DNA of 64,000 bases, taken from NCBI GenBank assembly GCA_028564925.1, contig CM053034.1, forward strand, positions 150,410,052 through 150,474,051. The letters are read 5' to 3'. A model generated the notes under the pieces. That model worked only from the letters and a program-made list of their open reading frames with translations, did no database searches and had not been told where the DNA came from. Positions 1-12,300 of the stretch are shown here, in pieces. The position numbers were made by a program, and so were the translations under genes. Numbering within the stretch: position 1 is the stretch's first letter; each line of letters starts with the position of its first letter. This stretch comes from Lithobates sylvaticus. Lineage: Eukaryota; Chordata; Amphibia; Anura; Ranidae.

Positions 1-825
1 AACTGGTTTTCTGCGACAGCTTCAATCGCTAACAAAAAACTGTTAGCATTTGCAGGGATCAGGCCTGACTCTGCTAACGCTGCAGTCATGTGTGTTGTGT
101 ATTGTAAGTGACAGTAATCGATTGATACGTGGGTGGGCTGGACTGGGCGGAGGGGCTAAATGATTGGTGCTAGCAGGCATCTGGGCTGATCCCACTAAGG
201 CTGCATTTTTGGGAACACTAAACTATTGGGGACACTAGTATAGATCTAATTAGATCAAAGATATTGATCCGTTCAAACACTATACTAGTAAGGAAGGTGT
301 ATGGTGTGTGCGTGGGTGTTAGTGCTACTGGTACTAATCTGGCGCTGCCTGATATTGACGCTGAGCCTAACTGATGCTAAAACTTGTACTGGAGGGGCGA
401 TCAGGGGGTTAAACCTTTATTCAATAATATATTGCGGGTACCCTGATGCTATAAAAACCTGACGGTGTCAGTAACTAGCTAACTGGCTAACTAGCCTCAC
501 CCATGACACTAAATACAGTGTATAAAAGAGATCTGTACACTATATTAGTGACACTGGTGACAGGGGGTGAAAGGGTTAACTGGGTGTGATCAGGGGGTTA
601 ATGGGGGGTACCCTAAAGCTACCTGGGCCTACTACTAACTGCCCTAACGCTAATTAGTAGTACAGTGATCAGTGAGAAATCTGAAAACTGCACTTGGTGA
701 CACTGTGGCAGCCGGCAGGGAGTGAAAGGGTTAACTGGGGGGGGAGCGATCGGGGTGTGCTCATGCATGAAATGTGTGCCTACGTGTACTATGTCAGTGT
801 AGTGTTGGTGCAACTCACTTTTAGA
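1..825 (-). mobile_element. Partial large TTAA (piggyBac-like) non-autonomous element
   Basis: This stretch reads as the reverse complement of about 28,730-30,250, the left interior of the 5.1-kb TTAA element described below. Shared landmarks, on this strand, are the block around AGTGAAAGGGTTAACTGG, the block around GTGTCAGTGTAGTGTTG, and the left-edge block with CAGGCCTGA and GCTAACA. The element continues off the left edge. No transposase reading frame is visible, and short open frames here are not conserved protein. Its inner boundary coincides with the start of a hAT-type MITE at 826. Family assignment rests on similarity to the better-bounded copy. Confidence 0.7.
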
Positions 826-1383
826 TAGACATGTGCGGTTCATTTAGTTCCAAATGAATATTCAGACAAATTTTTCGTTATTCAGAGATTCTGATATATA
901 TCTGAATACCCGAATTACAATATAAACAAATTGTACTAAATGCTCCGAATAATGTAACGAAATTCGTCCAAATTTCGGAAATACGGAATGAAATTCTAAT
1001 CAAATTTTACATTGAACTCCAGTCGAATTCTCACTGTGTGTTATTAGAGTACCATTTTGAAATAATGTTGTTTTTGCCAAAGGTGATTTAAAGAGTCATT
1101 GTAATCATTTGAGGAAGATTTTTCTTTTGCTTCTTCACTTTGCTGCATTCAAATCGAAAACAATATAACATTTTAGTTTCGTCCAATTCTACAATTTATC
1201 GATTTGATCATTTTGAATAAAAAAAAAACGTTAAATTCAAAGAAAATTAGAAATTTCCAAATACGAATCCTGAAAACTAATTCCGAAAACGAATTGAACA
1301 AGTCTACCAAATTTAACTAAACAAAATAACTAGATTAACAAATCAAAACAAAACAATTTTTTTTTTCATCATGCCCATGTCTA
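826..1383. mobile_element. hAT-like MITE with TAGACATGTGC termini
   Basis: The left end reads TAGACATGTGCGG and the right end is its imperfect inverse, GCCCATGTCTA. The body is AT-rich with many CGAAT/ATTCG words. Ends and composition match the better-preserved copy at 37,599-38,275, which has a clear 8-bp target duplication. At this older copy I cannot recognise a duplication. Confidence 0.65.
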
Positions 1384-1798
1384 CAAAAGTTAGGAATCTG
1401 AAATAAAGGTTGTTATAATCCTTTCAATGTACATAGATCACCCAGATGGGAATGTTTTTTTCTCAACAAAAGTGTAGCTATGCTTTTTCCCCTAAAGATT
1501 ATACATTGATGTTTCTATCATTGTTTCATTAGTTGCATAAAATCCTTATTTTGAAATTAAAACTGTAGTACAGAGTACTTCAATAAAACTCCATTTGCAG
1601 AGCATACTGAGCTTTCTAAGACAGCACTAGCTTTTCACTTTTTAATATCTACTGCAGCTTGAATATCAAGGTCATTTCAGCTGTACTGTGATGAATGTGA
1701 ATGCATCCTTCCTATTTTTTCCTCTTAAACCTCCTATTTTATCAGAAAAAATGACATCTATTATTTTATGGGTCATACTGACTAAGACCAGACATAGT
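1384..1798. other. No recognisable feature
   Basis: AT-rich sequence with only short, non-conserved open frames. I see no element ends or gene here. Confidence 0.6.
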
Positions 1799-1976
1799 GG
1801 GGTTGATTTACTAAAACTGGAGAGTGCAAAATCTGGTGTGGTTGTTCATGGTAGCCAAGCAGCTTCTAACTTCAGCTTGTTCAATTAGGCTTTGACAAAA
1901 ATAATCTTGGAGCTGATTGATTTCTGTGCAGAGCTGCACCAGATTTTGCATGCTCAAGTTTTAGTAAATCAACCCC
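1799..1976. mobile_element. Palindromic MITE, about 180 bp
   Basis: Starts GGGGTTGATTTACTAAAACT and ends with the inverse, AGTTTTAGTAAATCAACCCC. Nearly the whole element folds back on itself, so both strands encode similar short peptides that are shadows. The ends resemble the MITE at 49,790-50,047. ATA flanks both sides and may be a 3-bp target duplication, but this is weak. Confidence 0.75.
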
Positions 1977-2513
1977 ATAATCACAAACCAGTAAATAATG
2001 AAACATTTTTGTATCACACATGAGGAAACACATGATTCTGCACCACAGACCTTGCTGAGAGCAGCACCTCAATGTGACAAATAGGTAAAGATAAAGGCAT
2101 GGTCTTCTCTTTCCTCAATGGCTCAAAGCAGTCACACCCTTTTTAATCTTCCTCTTATACTCTTTTACCTCCTGCTAGTATCGCCATAGAAAGAGGAAAG
2201 TTGGGTTGATGGTGGTGAGGAGAAGTAATGTGCTTCCGGCATTAAGCGAGAGAAATGTGGGGATAATAAGAAAAAAGCAGCCCTCCCCTTTCCATAGCAC
2301 AGAAGGGAGGGCAGACAGCAACATTAATTCAGTGTATTATTTTATGGCCATAGCCTGCCCAGCCTTCCTCAAAGTTTCCTTTAACAGAATAACTGCCAGA
2401 GGCAGTCTGGATTGTCTTGTCTGTCATAGACTGTATACTGTATACACATTTTTTCTTATAAGGCTGTCCTTTCCCTGGAAAAGCAGAAATAGCAATGCAG
2501 CCTGGGTACTCCC
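1977..2513. other. No recognisable feature
   Basis: Mixed-composition sequence with no supported gene or element. Confidence 0.55.
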
Positions 2514-2517
2514 TTAA

Positions 2518-3307
2518 CCTCCCTGGCAGTATGATTATGTCTGGAATTTTGTGCTGAAAGCGGTACAATTATTTTGCATGGAAATTTGGCGTTTTTATAT
2601 TGTAGGCATGCAATTCTTATGAATAACTCACTTAAATTTGTCCAAACCAGAGTCTAGTAGACATCCCGGGTATGATAAAGTTTGAAACACAAAATCATAA
2701 ATTATAATAAAATAAAAATATATATAAAAATTATTCAATAATGTAATCAAATCAAAAACACAAAAATTTGCTCAGTTGCAGAATAGTCGCTGTCATTAAA
2801 TTTAGTGTTTGATGATGAATTGTGATTCTAATTTATTATCGCTGTTTTCTAGCTGGTCTAAAACCACTTTTGACATAAAGGGACACTTTTTGGCTGCTAT
2901 GGACAATCTCCAGTTTCCAGGCAGAAAAAAATCTATTTATTATATAAAATGACATGCAGGGCACTGGACAGACCATTAGGGACATTTTTTTTTATACAGT
3001 ACTGTAATCTGTAAGATTACAGTACTGTATGTGTATTGTGTTTTTTAACTTTTTTGAATTTGGCGCTGATCTCCGCTCCCATGCGTCGTAACGTCGCAGC
3101 GAATGGAGATCAGCGGCACTCGGGCACTGTGTGAATCGAGCGAGCAGACGGCTCACTCACACAGCGGGGAGACATCACAGGATCCAGGGGACAAGGTAAG
3201 TAACTTCCCCCTGTATCCTGCAATGCAAGCCCGAGTCTGGCTCGGGGTTACCGCTTTTGGTACTGAAGTTCCACCCCGAGCCAGACTCTGGAATACCGCC
3301 AGGGGGG
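2518..3307. mobile_element. TTAA MITE with CCTCCCTGGCGGTA termini
   Basis: Flanked by TTAA at 2,514-2,517 and 3,308-3,311. The left end is CCTCCCTGGCAGTATGATTA; the right end inverts to CCCCCCTGGCGGTATTCCAG. TTAA target duplications are typical of piggyBac (and Kolobok) elements. No transposase is present. The open frames near 3,103-3,438 and 3,153-3,479 lie partly inside the element and are not conserved genes. Confidence 0.8.
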
Positions 3308-3311
3308 TTAA

Positions 3312-5122
3312 TACTACAAACAAAAAAGATTCCAGGCCTATGAAACACCTTGTCCTTATGCAAAATAATAAAAAAATAAAAAAAAGAGGCACACACTTCC
3401 AAAACATATGGGAAAAGACAGGAAGCAGCAAATGGTGAGGGGGCATTCTATGGCTATGGGTAAGGGTAGGCAGAAACACAAATTAAGTGTACAAATGTAT
3501 GGCTGTTGTAGAAACCCTCCCAACATTGTTTTGCAGGAGCATGCATTAGTTCATCAAAACATGAACTGGACTTGCCTTAAGCCCAACATTATCTTAAACC
3601 CAAATCTCGTGTTAATAACAAGCTATTCAAATATAGAACCTATATTTTTCAAGTTTATTAGGCACTGACTATCTGAGGGGACAATGTCCTCTAAATGCCA
3701 CAAGTCATTATGTGAGGCCAAGGATTTTACATTAGAGGTAAGTTCCCAAGAAGCCCATTTATCCCTCACATTCTTTATTGCTGCTAACCTGCTTCTATCA
3801 CGTCAGACAGGTATAGTGTATTTTGGTTATCAAAGTGAATAACAGATGAGATTTTGTGAAAAAAAAAGAGACATGGTGCCTGGAAAACCTCTTGTGCTCC
3901 AAAAAATCTGCTGCTTATTCTTCTGTTAATTTGTATGCATCTGCTAATATTAGCAATCCTATGCAAGCTTACAAATCAGTCCAATCAAGTGGCTCCTAGT
4001 TGTCCTGAAACACACGTCTTCCCTCTACTCCAGTCATCATTGAACAAATAGAATGCACTGCTCATGAATATATATTATCTTGCTGACCAATGAATGGTAA
4101 AGGGTAGTTGCATGGGATGCACATTATTTGTATAATTTGTATAGTTCATCCCCTATATTCTTTTTTTATTAACAGCCAAGTTTTGTGTGTGTTTTTTAAG
4201 ACAAAATACAAAACAATTTAAAATTTCTCCTAAATAGACCCAATCTACTAATTTGATGCCTTTACAGTCTCGTAATTGTAATGGTTGAATATGTCCACAA
4301 CCCCAAGTAAGGAAAAGTAATTTTAAATCGAAAAAAAAGAAACTTAATGACAATGTTCGTCTGTAAAAAAAGTTAAATCGGTCAAGTTAAATGGCAAAAT
4401 AATAAGAGGGTTAATTAGGTTATGTATTATGTATATATTTAGGTTTAGGTATAATTTGATGTCATGCAATTGAGGTAAATTTTCATCACAGGCTGGTTAC
4501 ATAATAGTAGTGAATTAGTCCATTGAATATGCGGCTCTAATGATAATATGGCTATAAGCAGCAAATCAGAGATATATAAATCTAAGATTTCATATTTACC
4601 TGACTGAAAGGAAATTTGTGGATATAACAAAAAGTGAAATACTGCTCATTTAAAACACTATTCATTGCCTTTAAATGTCTGCACATATCAGCCAGTTTCA
4701 AGGTTACAAAGTCCTTGAAAATATTTGCTTGTTATTTTCTTTAACAAAGTAAAGACATACACCGTATTGCATAGTGGAAACCTGAAACTTGCCTGATCAA
4801 AATAAAATGTGGAACAAAGAATTTGAAAAAGTAAAGTATTTATTGGGTTTAATGAGCTTGATAAAAAAAAAGGTCTTGTACATTTGGAGTTTCTCATGGC
4901 CACCTTACAATGTTTGTTTTCATTTAGACTCTGCTTTGTAGCACTTCTTCTCTGGTAATAATAGGCATGTGAAGGTTCAATCTATGAGCTTCTAAACTAG
5001 CAAGAGGCTTTCTTGTATTAAAAGAGGCATAGACTGCATTTTGGTGCACTGCAGTGAGAAAAAATAAAGCCGGATGAATTCAACAAATGCAACACATAAA
5101 TGGGCCCATTGAATAAGTGAAA
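3312..5122. other. No recognisable feature
   Basis: About 1.8 kb of AT-rich sequence. I see only short, compositionally driven open frames, no repeat ends and no gene signature. Confidence 0.55.
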
Positions 5123-5126
5123 TTAA

Positions 5127-5478
5127 AGTGATTGTAAAAGTATATTTTTTTTTCAAATAACAAACATGTCATACTTACCTGCTCTGTGCAATGGTTTTGC
5201 ACAGAGCAGCCCCAATTTTCCTCTTCTGGGGTCTTCTGCTGGTGCTCCTGGTTCCTCCCCCCTTCTGAGTGCCCCCAATGGCTCTCACTACTGCCGCCAT
5301 ATCCAGTGAGGAGAGAAAGAAGTGAGCCGCTGGTCTCGGGCACAGCACTGGATCAAGATCAAGTTCAGGTAAGTATTCAGTAAGGGGTGGGAGGGGCTGG
5401 GGGGCTAAACATAGAAGATTTTTCAACTTACTGCAGAGAATGCATTATTCTATAAAACCTTTAGCTTTTACAACCACT
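5127..5478. mobile_element. TTAA MITE with AGTGATTGTAAAAG termini
   Basis: The left end AGTGATTGTAAAAG is preceded by TTAA; the right end is the inverse, CTTTTACAACCACT. The right-hand TTAA has decayed. The interior is GC-richer and includes a short palindrome around TGCTCTGTGCAATGG. It is non-autonomous and has no conserved ORF. Confidence 0.65.
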
Positions 5479-5482
5479 AGAC

Positions 5483-7202
5483 TAGTGCTGGGTGAACAAT
5501 TTGAGCAAAAGTTGGGCCTGAACATTGGCTGTTCATCCATTTGAATGCCCCACAATGCAATGCATGCTGCACAGTGCATTCTAAGCCCTGAATGGCTTAA
5601 GCAATGAAGGCTTTGTCCAATCAGGGCACAGAGCACTGTCAGAGCCATGACTGGAGAAAGTCATGATGGCTTAGCCCAATCATGGCTCATTGCTCATAGA
5701 CCCACCCCACACTATAAAAGGTTCCTTCCCAGAGGAGCCATTTGCAGTGCCATGTTGGAGTGGCGATAGATAGAACACAGTGATATTCATTGCTACTAGC
5801 AAGTTACTGTGCTATAGTGATTTTATTGTGAGTGCAAAGTGTCAGGATATTGAAGTACATCAGTGCAGTTTTACTGCAGAATATTGTAGTGTGTCAGTGC
5901 AGTTTTACTGCAGTATATTAAAGTGTATCAGTGCAGTTTTACTGCAGTATATTGTAGTGCAGCAGTACAGTTTTACTGCAGTATATTGATGTGCGTTAGT
6001 GAAATTTTACTGCAGTATATTGTAGTGTATCAGTGCAGTTTTACTGCAGTATATTGTAGTGCATCAGTACAGTTTTACTGAAGTATATTGAAGTGCATCA
6101 GTGAAATTTTTTCCTGCAGTATATTGTAGTGTGTCAGTTCAGTTTTACTGCAATATATTGTAGTATGCCAGTGAAGTGTGTCTGTGTAGTGCAGTGTTTT
6201 ACCCTGCATTACATAACATGTAATGCTGCATACAGTGCTGTATACCCCCCTTTTTTTGTTGCTGCGTGTTCTTTTTTTGTTTTGTTTTTTTCTGTGCCTG
6301 CCCCCTTTTTTTTAAATTATGAGACGCAGTTTTTCTGACTGCGGTGGGCAGTTCTTTTTTGATTTTTTTTATACAGTAGTTTTGACATTTCTGTCAGCGG
6401 CAGTCTTCAAGTTAAAGTGCACCAAAACACCACTTTCCATTGATTAAAGTGCATCCAATTACACATTTCCCCATCTTTATTACACTGTGACCGTAATACC
6501 CTATAAGGTTATGGTGTGAAGGCACCACCAATACCCAAAGCCCAATTTTTCCGCCACTGTTTGACCAGAGCATATTATTTCAATTTTTTACAGCAAGGCC
6601 AATTCTTGCTTTCATCAACAGTACCTCAATAGTGTTACGGTGTGAAGGCACCATCAATACCCAAAGCCCAATTTTTCTGCATCTGTTACTTATATCCTGA
6701 ATCTCTAATCTTGTTCCAAGTGCACTAAATTGTGGCCTCGTCATAGAAACTGGCTCCCCAAGCCGTTGTTTACAAAATAAAGAAAGTTTGCAGGGAAAAT
6801 GTCATTTTTTTTTCTTTATAAATGTCATTTTTGCTGCAGAAAGTTCTATACACAGCACAGATGCACCACTTTACGGGCATACTAAAGGGACCCTCCAGGC
6901 AATATATTTAAAGGGATTTTTCATTTTTATTGTTTTACTTTAAGCATCATTAAATTATTGCTCATTTAAAAATTATATTTTTAAAAAACTTTTTTTGCAT
7001 TGATACATGTCCCCCAGGGCAATACCCGAAACCCCATACTATTTGTCTGCCCAATAACTTGCATATAAGCCTTCAAAATGGACACTTTTGATTTTTCCAG
7101 TTCTGGTCTTATTGACTTTGGGGTTCGTTGTTTGGCTCTGAACTTTTTCGATGTTCGAAAGTTCTGTCACAATCCAAACCGGGGGTGTTCGGCCCATCTC
7201 TA
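5483..7202. mobile_element. hAT-like element, 1.7 kb, non-autonomous
   Basis: The left end TAGTGCTGGGTGAAC and the right end, read inverted as TAGAGATGGGCCGAAC, form imperfect inverted repeats. The 8-bp flanks CACTAGAC and GCCCAGAC agree at five positions, consistent with an aged hAT target duplication. The last 350-400 bp are similar to 22,620-23,017 and 49,500-49,700: a shared CACTTTACRGGCATACTA block, TTTAAAGG, a TTTATTGTTT block and the CATATAGGC/CATATAAGC block. A TATA-like ACTATAAAAGG sits at 5,711. No transposase is visible. Confidence 0.6.
5861..6180. repeat. 34-bp tandem repeat array, about nine copies
   Basis: Units begin at 5861, 5895, 5929, 5963, 5997, 6031, 6065, 6099, 6135 and 6169, so the period is 34 with one 36-bp step. 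The core is CAGTTTTACTGCAGTATATT; the TACTGCAGTA part is itself palindromic. The array lies inside the 1.7-kb hAT-like element. Short open frames across it are repeat translations. Confidence 0.9.
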
Positions 7203-7439
7203 GCCCAGACCAAGTTTAGCAGCATAAGTATGCAATCAAACTGAATCAACTATATGTCAAAGAGTTTGAGAACTAGAAACACACACAATTGCACATACTA
7301 TGTTCTCTGCTGCAGAGTTAAATATTGTTCTCACAGCAAGGGTATTTTACATTTAAACTTAAAAATTCATTAGCTGTTGAATTCTTCATTATTTATAGCA
7401 ATTTATACTGTTCAGATGTAGACTTATTGTTGCGTACCT

Positions 7440-8768
7440 AGTATATGATCCCAATATGCAGAGGAAGGCCTCTCTTATGCCCCTAATTCACAGCCCCTGA
7501 TAGAGTGAACAGGAGGTGCAGGAGTACAGGGTAGAAAGAGTGCAAGCTATGACTAAGCGCCTAAGAGCTACTGTTGCTGTTTTGCTGTATCGCATGAGAT
7601 GTCACTACTTTGGATTTTATCTTTCGCCTAATAACGACGTTTTTGCTGAAGTGCGGCCATCCAGATTTCTCTTTTTCCTCTCTGTTGTGAGCAGAGCCTG
7701 CACCAGCTGTACCGAATCAGGGTGGACATCACTTTGCCTCCAGACTTAGAGCGGTATTCATATTCTTATCTCTAGAAAGAGTGCCTGGCAGGATCAACAG
7801 CTGGGAAGTAGGTCTGGAGTTCCAGATGATGCTGTGGCTGGGAGTCAGCAGGATGGAGACAGCAGACTTGGCTGATGACTGGAGCAGGCTCATGTCAGGA
7901 AGCCGCACATGGGATACAACGAGGAGGTTCCAGGGGCTGGAACACAGGAAGGTCAGGCAAGCCTGGTCATACACAGACAGACAGTACTGGAACAGTTGCA
8001 GGAGACAGGAGCGGAGTCACTGGACAAGCTGGGTTGGTAACAGGCATGCAAGGATGAACCAGAGGATAAGGCAGGTGCAAGGTCATGGACAGCCCGGGGT
8101 CAGATGCAGTCACAAGGCAAGCCGGGTAATCACAGGAACAGATTAGATAAGTAATTCACAGGGAACGCTGTAGATGAGACAGCAAAGCTTCAGTGTAACA
8201 GCTGAGCTTAAACAGCCCATCTGGCAATGGGGATCACGTGCGCATGCTCCCGTGCACGTGCATGCACGCTCGAGCATGCATATAGACACCCACAATCACG
8301 CACCAGCTTGTGTAGAACTACTGGTTTAAGCAAGCCTTTCCTGACATTGCCCCCCCCTCCAAGGGGTTGCCTCTGGCTGCCCAAGTGGGCCAATTTCTCA
8401 GGATGGGACCCTTTGAAGGATTGGATCAGTCTCTTAGCATGGATATTATTATTATTATTTAGGCTCCCATGAATTCTCTTCTGGTCCATACCCCATTTGA
8501 AAAGGAATTGAATTTGGTTATTTCTATTTCTACAATGCATGATTACTTGGACCACAAATTCTTCTTCCCCATCGATCACTACAGGTTCAGGAGGACCTAT
8601 ATCTCGTCCTGGGAAAGGTTTGGAAACAGAAGGTTTTAATAAAGAGACGTGGAAAACGGGGTGTACCCGGAATGAATCTGGCAGTTCCCACTCGTAGGCC
8701 ACCTCGTTGATCCTTCTTTTTACTGGAAAAGGACCCAAAACCTAGAATCCAACTTTTTTGAAGGGCAC
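7440..8768 (-). mobile_element. Gypsy fragment 1 (chromodomain type), 3' part
   Basis: A Ty3/Gypsy fossil on the minus strand. The 8,350-8,768 part encodes the end of integrase, with GPFPVKRRIN, HPVFHVSLLKP and IDGEEEFVV, leading into a chromodomain-like tail. This is the usual end of pol in chromodomain-bearing Gypsy elements. Below about 8,320 the sequence is non-coding and probably 3' untranslated or LTR remnant; I cannot define its outer end, so the left limit is approximate. The element is broken at several points and old. LINE-A is inserted in it, and a small continuation lies at 14,405-14,480. Confidence 0.75.
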
Positions 8769-9346
8769 TCCAGCTTTTTTTTTTTTTTTTAACAAAAACG
8801 GTTTTTATTTTCAAATTGAGGAAAAAATACATAGAAATACAACGGTACAGTGTGTCATATTGCAAGTGCGACAGATGTTCTTACATGTACAGGGTATATA
8901 TACAATCGTCGATGTGTAACACAGGTCATCAGGTGTAAATAGTGATCTCATAGGGAAGGGAAATGAGATACAGTTCCGTTACCGGAGGGGTGAGCGGGGA
9001 ACGGGGGAGAAAGGGGGGGAAACAAACCCGAATTAACATTGGTCCTAATACACTCTTCCCAGTTCCTTACGTGATCCAAGTGGGTGTGATGGACTGCCAC
9101 CCTCTAGCCCACCCATCAACCCCTTCCAATATGTCATACCTTATTGTCTCATGCAGGGTACCTCTCAGCCCCCCTCAGGCCCGTAAATCTCCGGCCCCTC
9201 CCCCCCGTTCCGCCGATCAGGGAGGATGGGGTCATACTGCTCTCCACGCCCATCAACATCGTCCCCACCATTCGCCCCTTGTCTCTTTTTGGGTTCGCTC
9301 ACACACCTCCCAGTCACTTCTGGTAGGGTCTTCGTCTCACCCCATT

Positions 9347-12300
9347 TCAGTCCAAGGTCAGTCTCTCTTCCTGCACCCAGGGGTTCCAGATTTTGTTAAA
9401 CTTGTTAGGGCAGTTACGGCCCATATATGTAAGTTTATACAAGGGAAGAGCCTTGTTGATAAGGGTCCTCCAAAATTGTGTTGTTGGGGGGGCAGCTCCC
9501 TTCCAATGTAGCAATATCGCTTTTCTCGCATAGAATGCAGCATAGAACACAAATAGCTTCTTGGCCTGGGATCCCTCCAACGTATCCACCACCCCCAGAA
9601 GCAGTGGAATTGGGTCGCAGGGTAGTCTAAGCTTACTGACCAGATTTATTTTATCGACCACTCCTCTCCAGAATGACTGTATTAGGCTACATGACCACAC
9701 CACATGGAAGAAGGAGCCCTCCTCTGTTCCACACTTAGCACACAGCGGGCTATGTGTAGGGTATATCCTGGCCAGTCGCTGTGGTGAAAAATACGCTCTG
9801 TGTATAAATTTCAATTGGATGAACCTATCCCGTGCAGAGATCATCAGGGGGAGGTATTGTTGAAAGCCCTCTTCCCAGTCATCGTCGGCCAGCGAGGGTA
9901 TGTCTCCCTGCCAGACCGAGAACAGCTGGGACACCTTAGAAGTGTCCAGACCAGCCAGGGCCGAGTACACCCTGGAGAGGACCCTCGTCCCTCCCTCCTC
10001 CCTCAATATATTCTCAATTCCCGATGTTCCCATCGTTGGTGGCGTCGGGAATTGGGAGCTGTAGGCGTGGCGGATCTGCAGGTATCTGAAAAACATACTG
10101 TTTGGGAGCCCTTTGTTATGTTTCAGCACGTCAAACGAGAACAAGCCCGTCCCGCCAGATATGTCCGCTAGTGTCACTATGGCATGCCTTACCCACAGTA
10201 CCGGGTCCGGTATGGATTGAAAGTGGGGGAGTCTGGGGTTTCCCCATAGCGGGGTATATGGAGACCAGCCCACAAACTTTAGAATTTTGTCCCTGACAAT
10301 CCCCCAGACCTTAAGGGTAGTCTTCATGGAGTACGTTATTTCAGGATTAGACCTAGGCCCCCGATGGATTAAGTTTCTTAATTCGGAGTGGGAACCAAGC
10401 AGCGCCGCCTCCAAAGTCGAGGCGGGGTTTGCCGGCTCTTCTGACAGCCACCATTGAAGCGTCACCAAAACTGCTGCCCAATAGTATTTTTGAAAACATG
10501 GGAGGGCCAGACCCCCCAGTGAAAGTGGCATTTGAAGAGTAGTTTTGGCTATTCTGGGGATACTGCCCTGCCATATAAAGGTCGTCAGTACCGAGTCAAG
10601 CTTTTTAAAGAATGTGTTTGGGATATGCACTGGCGTTTGCCTAAATATGTATAGAAACTTTGGCAGGAGAGACATCTTGATTAGATTTACTCTCCCTACT
10701 GGAGTCAGGGGTAACGTCTTCCATGCTGTGCATTTCTGTACTAAAGAGGACATAGCTGGCGTCAAGTTGAGGGGGATAAATTGTGTTTTATCCCTATGTA
10801 TTTCTATTCCTAGGTATCTGAACTGTGGGACTTTTTTCAGGGGGGTGTTGTCCGACAGGGAGGCCTCCCCCGGGTGCAATGCAAAAATGATCGACTTGGT
10901 CCAGTTAACGCGGATGCCAGAATATTTGCCAAATTCATTTATTATTGCGAGGGCCGCCTCTAGGGAGCCAGAGTCGTTTCTTAAATATAGCAGAGTATCG
11001 TCCGCGTATAAGGATATTTTTTCTTGTGAAGAGCCAATTGGTATACCCTTCACCAGGGAAGAGGACCGTACCATAATGGCCATGGGCTCAATAGCCAGGG
11101 CAAACAGGGCAGGGGACAATGGACACCCCTGCCTTGTGCCCCTATGTAACCGAAACGTTGGCGAAAGAATCACACCCGTGCGAACCCTGGCCCTCGGCGC
11201 CCTATAGAGGGCTTGCACCCAGGCAATAAATTTGGGACCAAAGCCGAATCGACGCAGGACCTCCCAAAGATACTCCCACTCCACCGAGTCGAATGCTTTC
11301 TCTGCATCCAGGGAGGCCACCACGTCGAACTCGGCCAAGTGTCCCGTGGCTCCCATGACCGTGTATAGCCTACGAAGGTTTATGTCCGTGCCCTTACCGG
11401 GCATGAATCCCGACTGGTCCTCGTGAACCAGCGACAGTATGACCTCATTAAGCCTTTTTGCCAGAATTTTTGTTAGGATTTTGGCATCCGCGTTAAGGAG
11501 GGAAATCGGTCGGTAGGATGAACAAAGTTCCAGGTCCTTACCCGGCTTGGGAAGGACCACTATTATGGCTTCCGCCATTGACTCCGGGAGAGTGCCTGCC
11601 TCCAGGGACCCCACCACCATTTCATGTAACCTAACTGTGAGCTGTTCCCCATACTGCCTATAGAACTCGGGAGGGAGTCCGTCTGCCCCTGGGGTTTTCC
11701 CCGCTTGTAATTCACCCAGCGCCATCTTAACTTCCTCAATTGTTATGCCTTTGTCCAGATTTTCCCTGGCCTCTGGGCTCAACATGGGGAAGGTGATCCG
11801 CTCCAGGAAGGAGACAAGCTCCCCCCCAGAGTAGTCCACCCTGGAAGCATATAGGGAGGCGTAGTAAGAAGCAAAGCAGGCATTAATAGCCCGTGGGTCT
11901 GTTGCTACTGTTCCGTTGTCCTGTCTAATGCGGGCTATAGACGTGGAGGGTTGTTGCTCTTTTGCCAGCCAGGCCAGCATGTGCCCCGTTTTTTCCCCCT
12001 GCTCAAATATACGTTGTGTCTGTGATAGTTGGCGTTTTTTGGCTCCGGCCACCCTTAGTATTGTAAGTTCTCGGTATGCAGATCGCATATCAAGCAGGGT
12101 GATGGGGTTTCGGGTCATGACATACTGGGATTCCAACCCCTGTGCCCTGGTCTCTGCCTCTTCAATGGTCAGTTTAGCGTTATACCTGGCTTGTGAGATG
12201 GCTGTTTGGTAGCAGCCACGGATATAGACCTTGAATGCATCCCACCTCCCATGGGGTGTAGCAGATTGTACATTAGCCAGCCAGTAGTCAGTAATACTTT

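Noticed and set aside
3103-3479. Overlapping open frames of 75-111 codons on both strands
   Set aside because: They lie across the end of a TTAA MITE, whose inverted ends and TTAA flanks account for the sequence.
5861-6180. CRISPR-like regular repeats
   Set aside because: Units are directly adjacent with no unique spacers, and the context is a eukaryotic transposon.
5780-6338. Open frames that look like a repeat protein
   Set aside because: They are translations of the 34-bp DNA tandem array. The period is not a multiple of three, and no conserved protein repeat results.
7516-8146. Plus-strand open frames of 77 and 121 codons
   Set aside because: They lie antisense to the non-coding tail of a minus-strand Gypsy fragment and have no recognisable motif.
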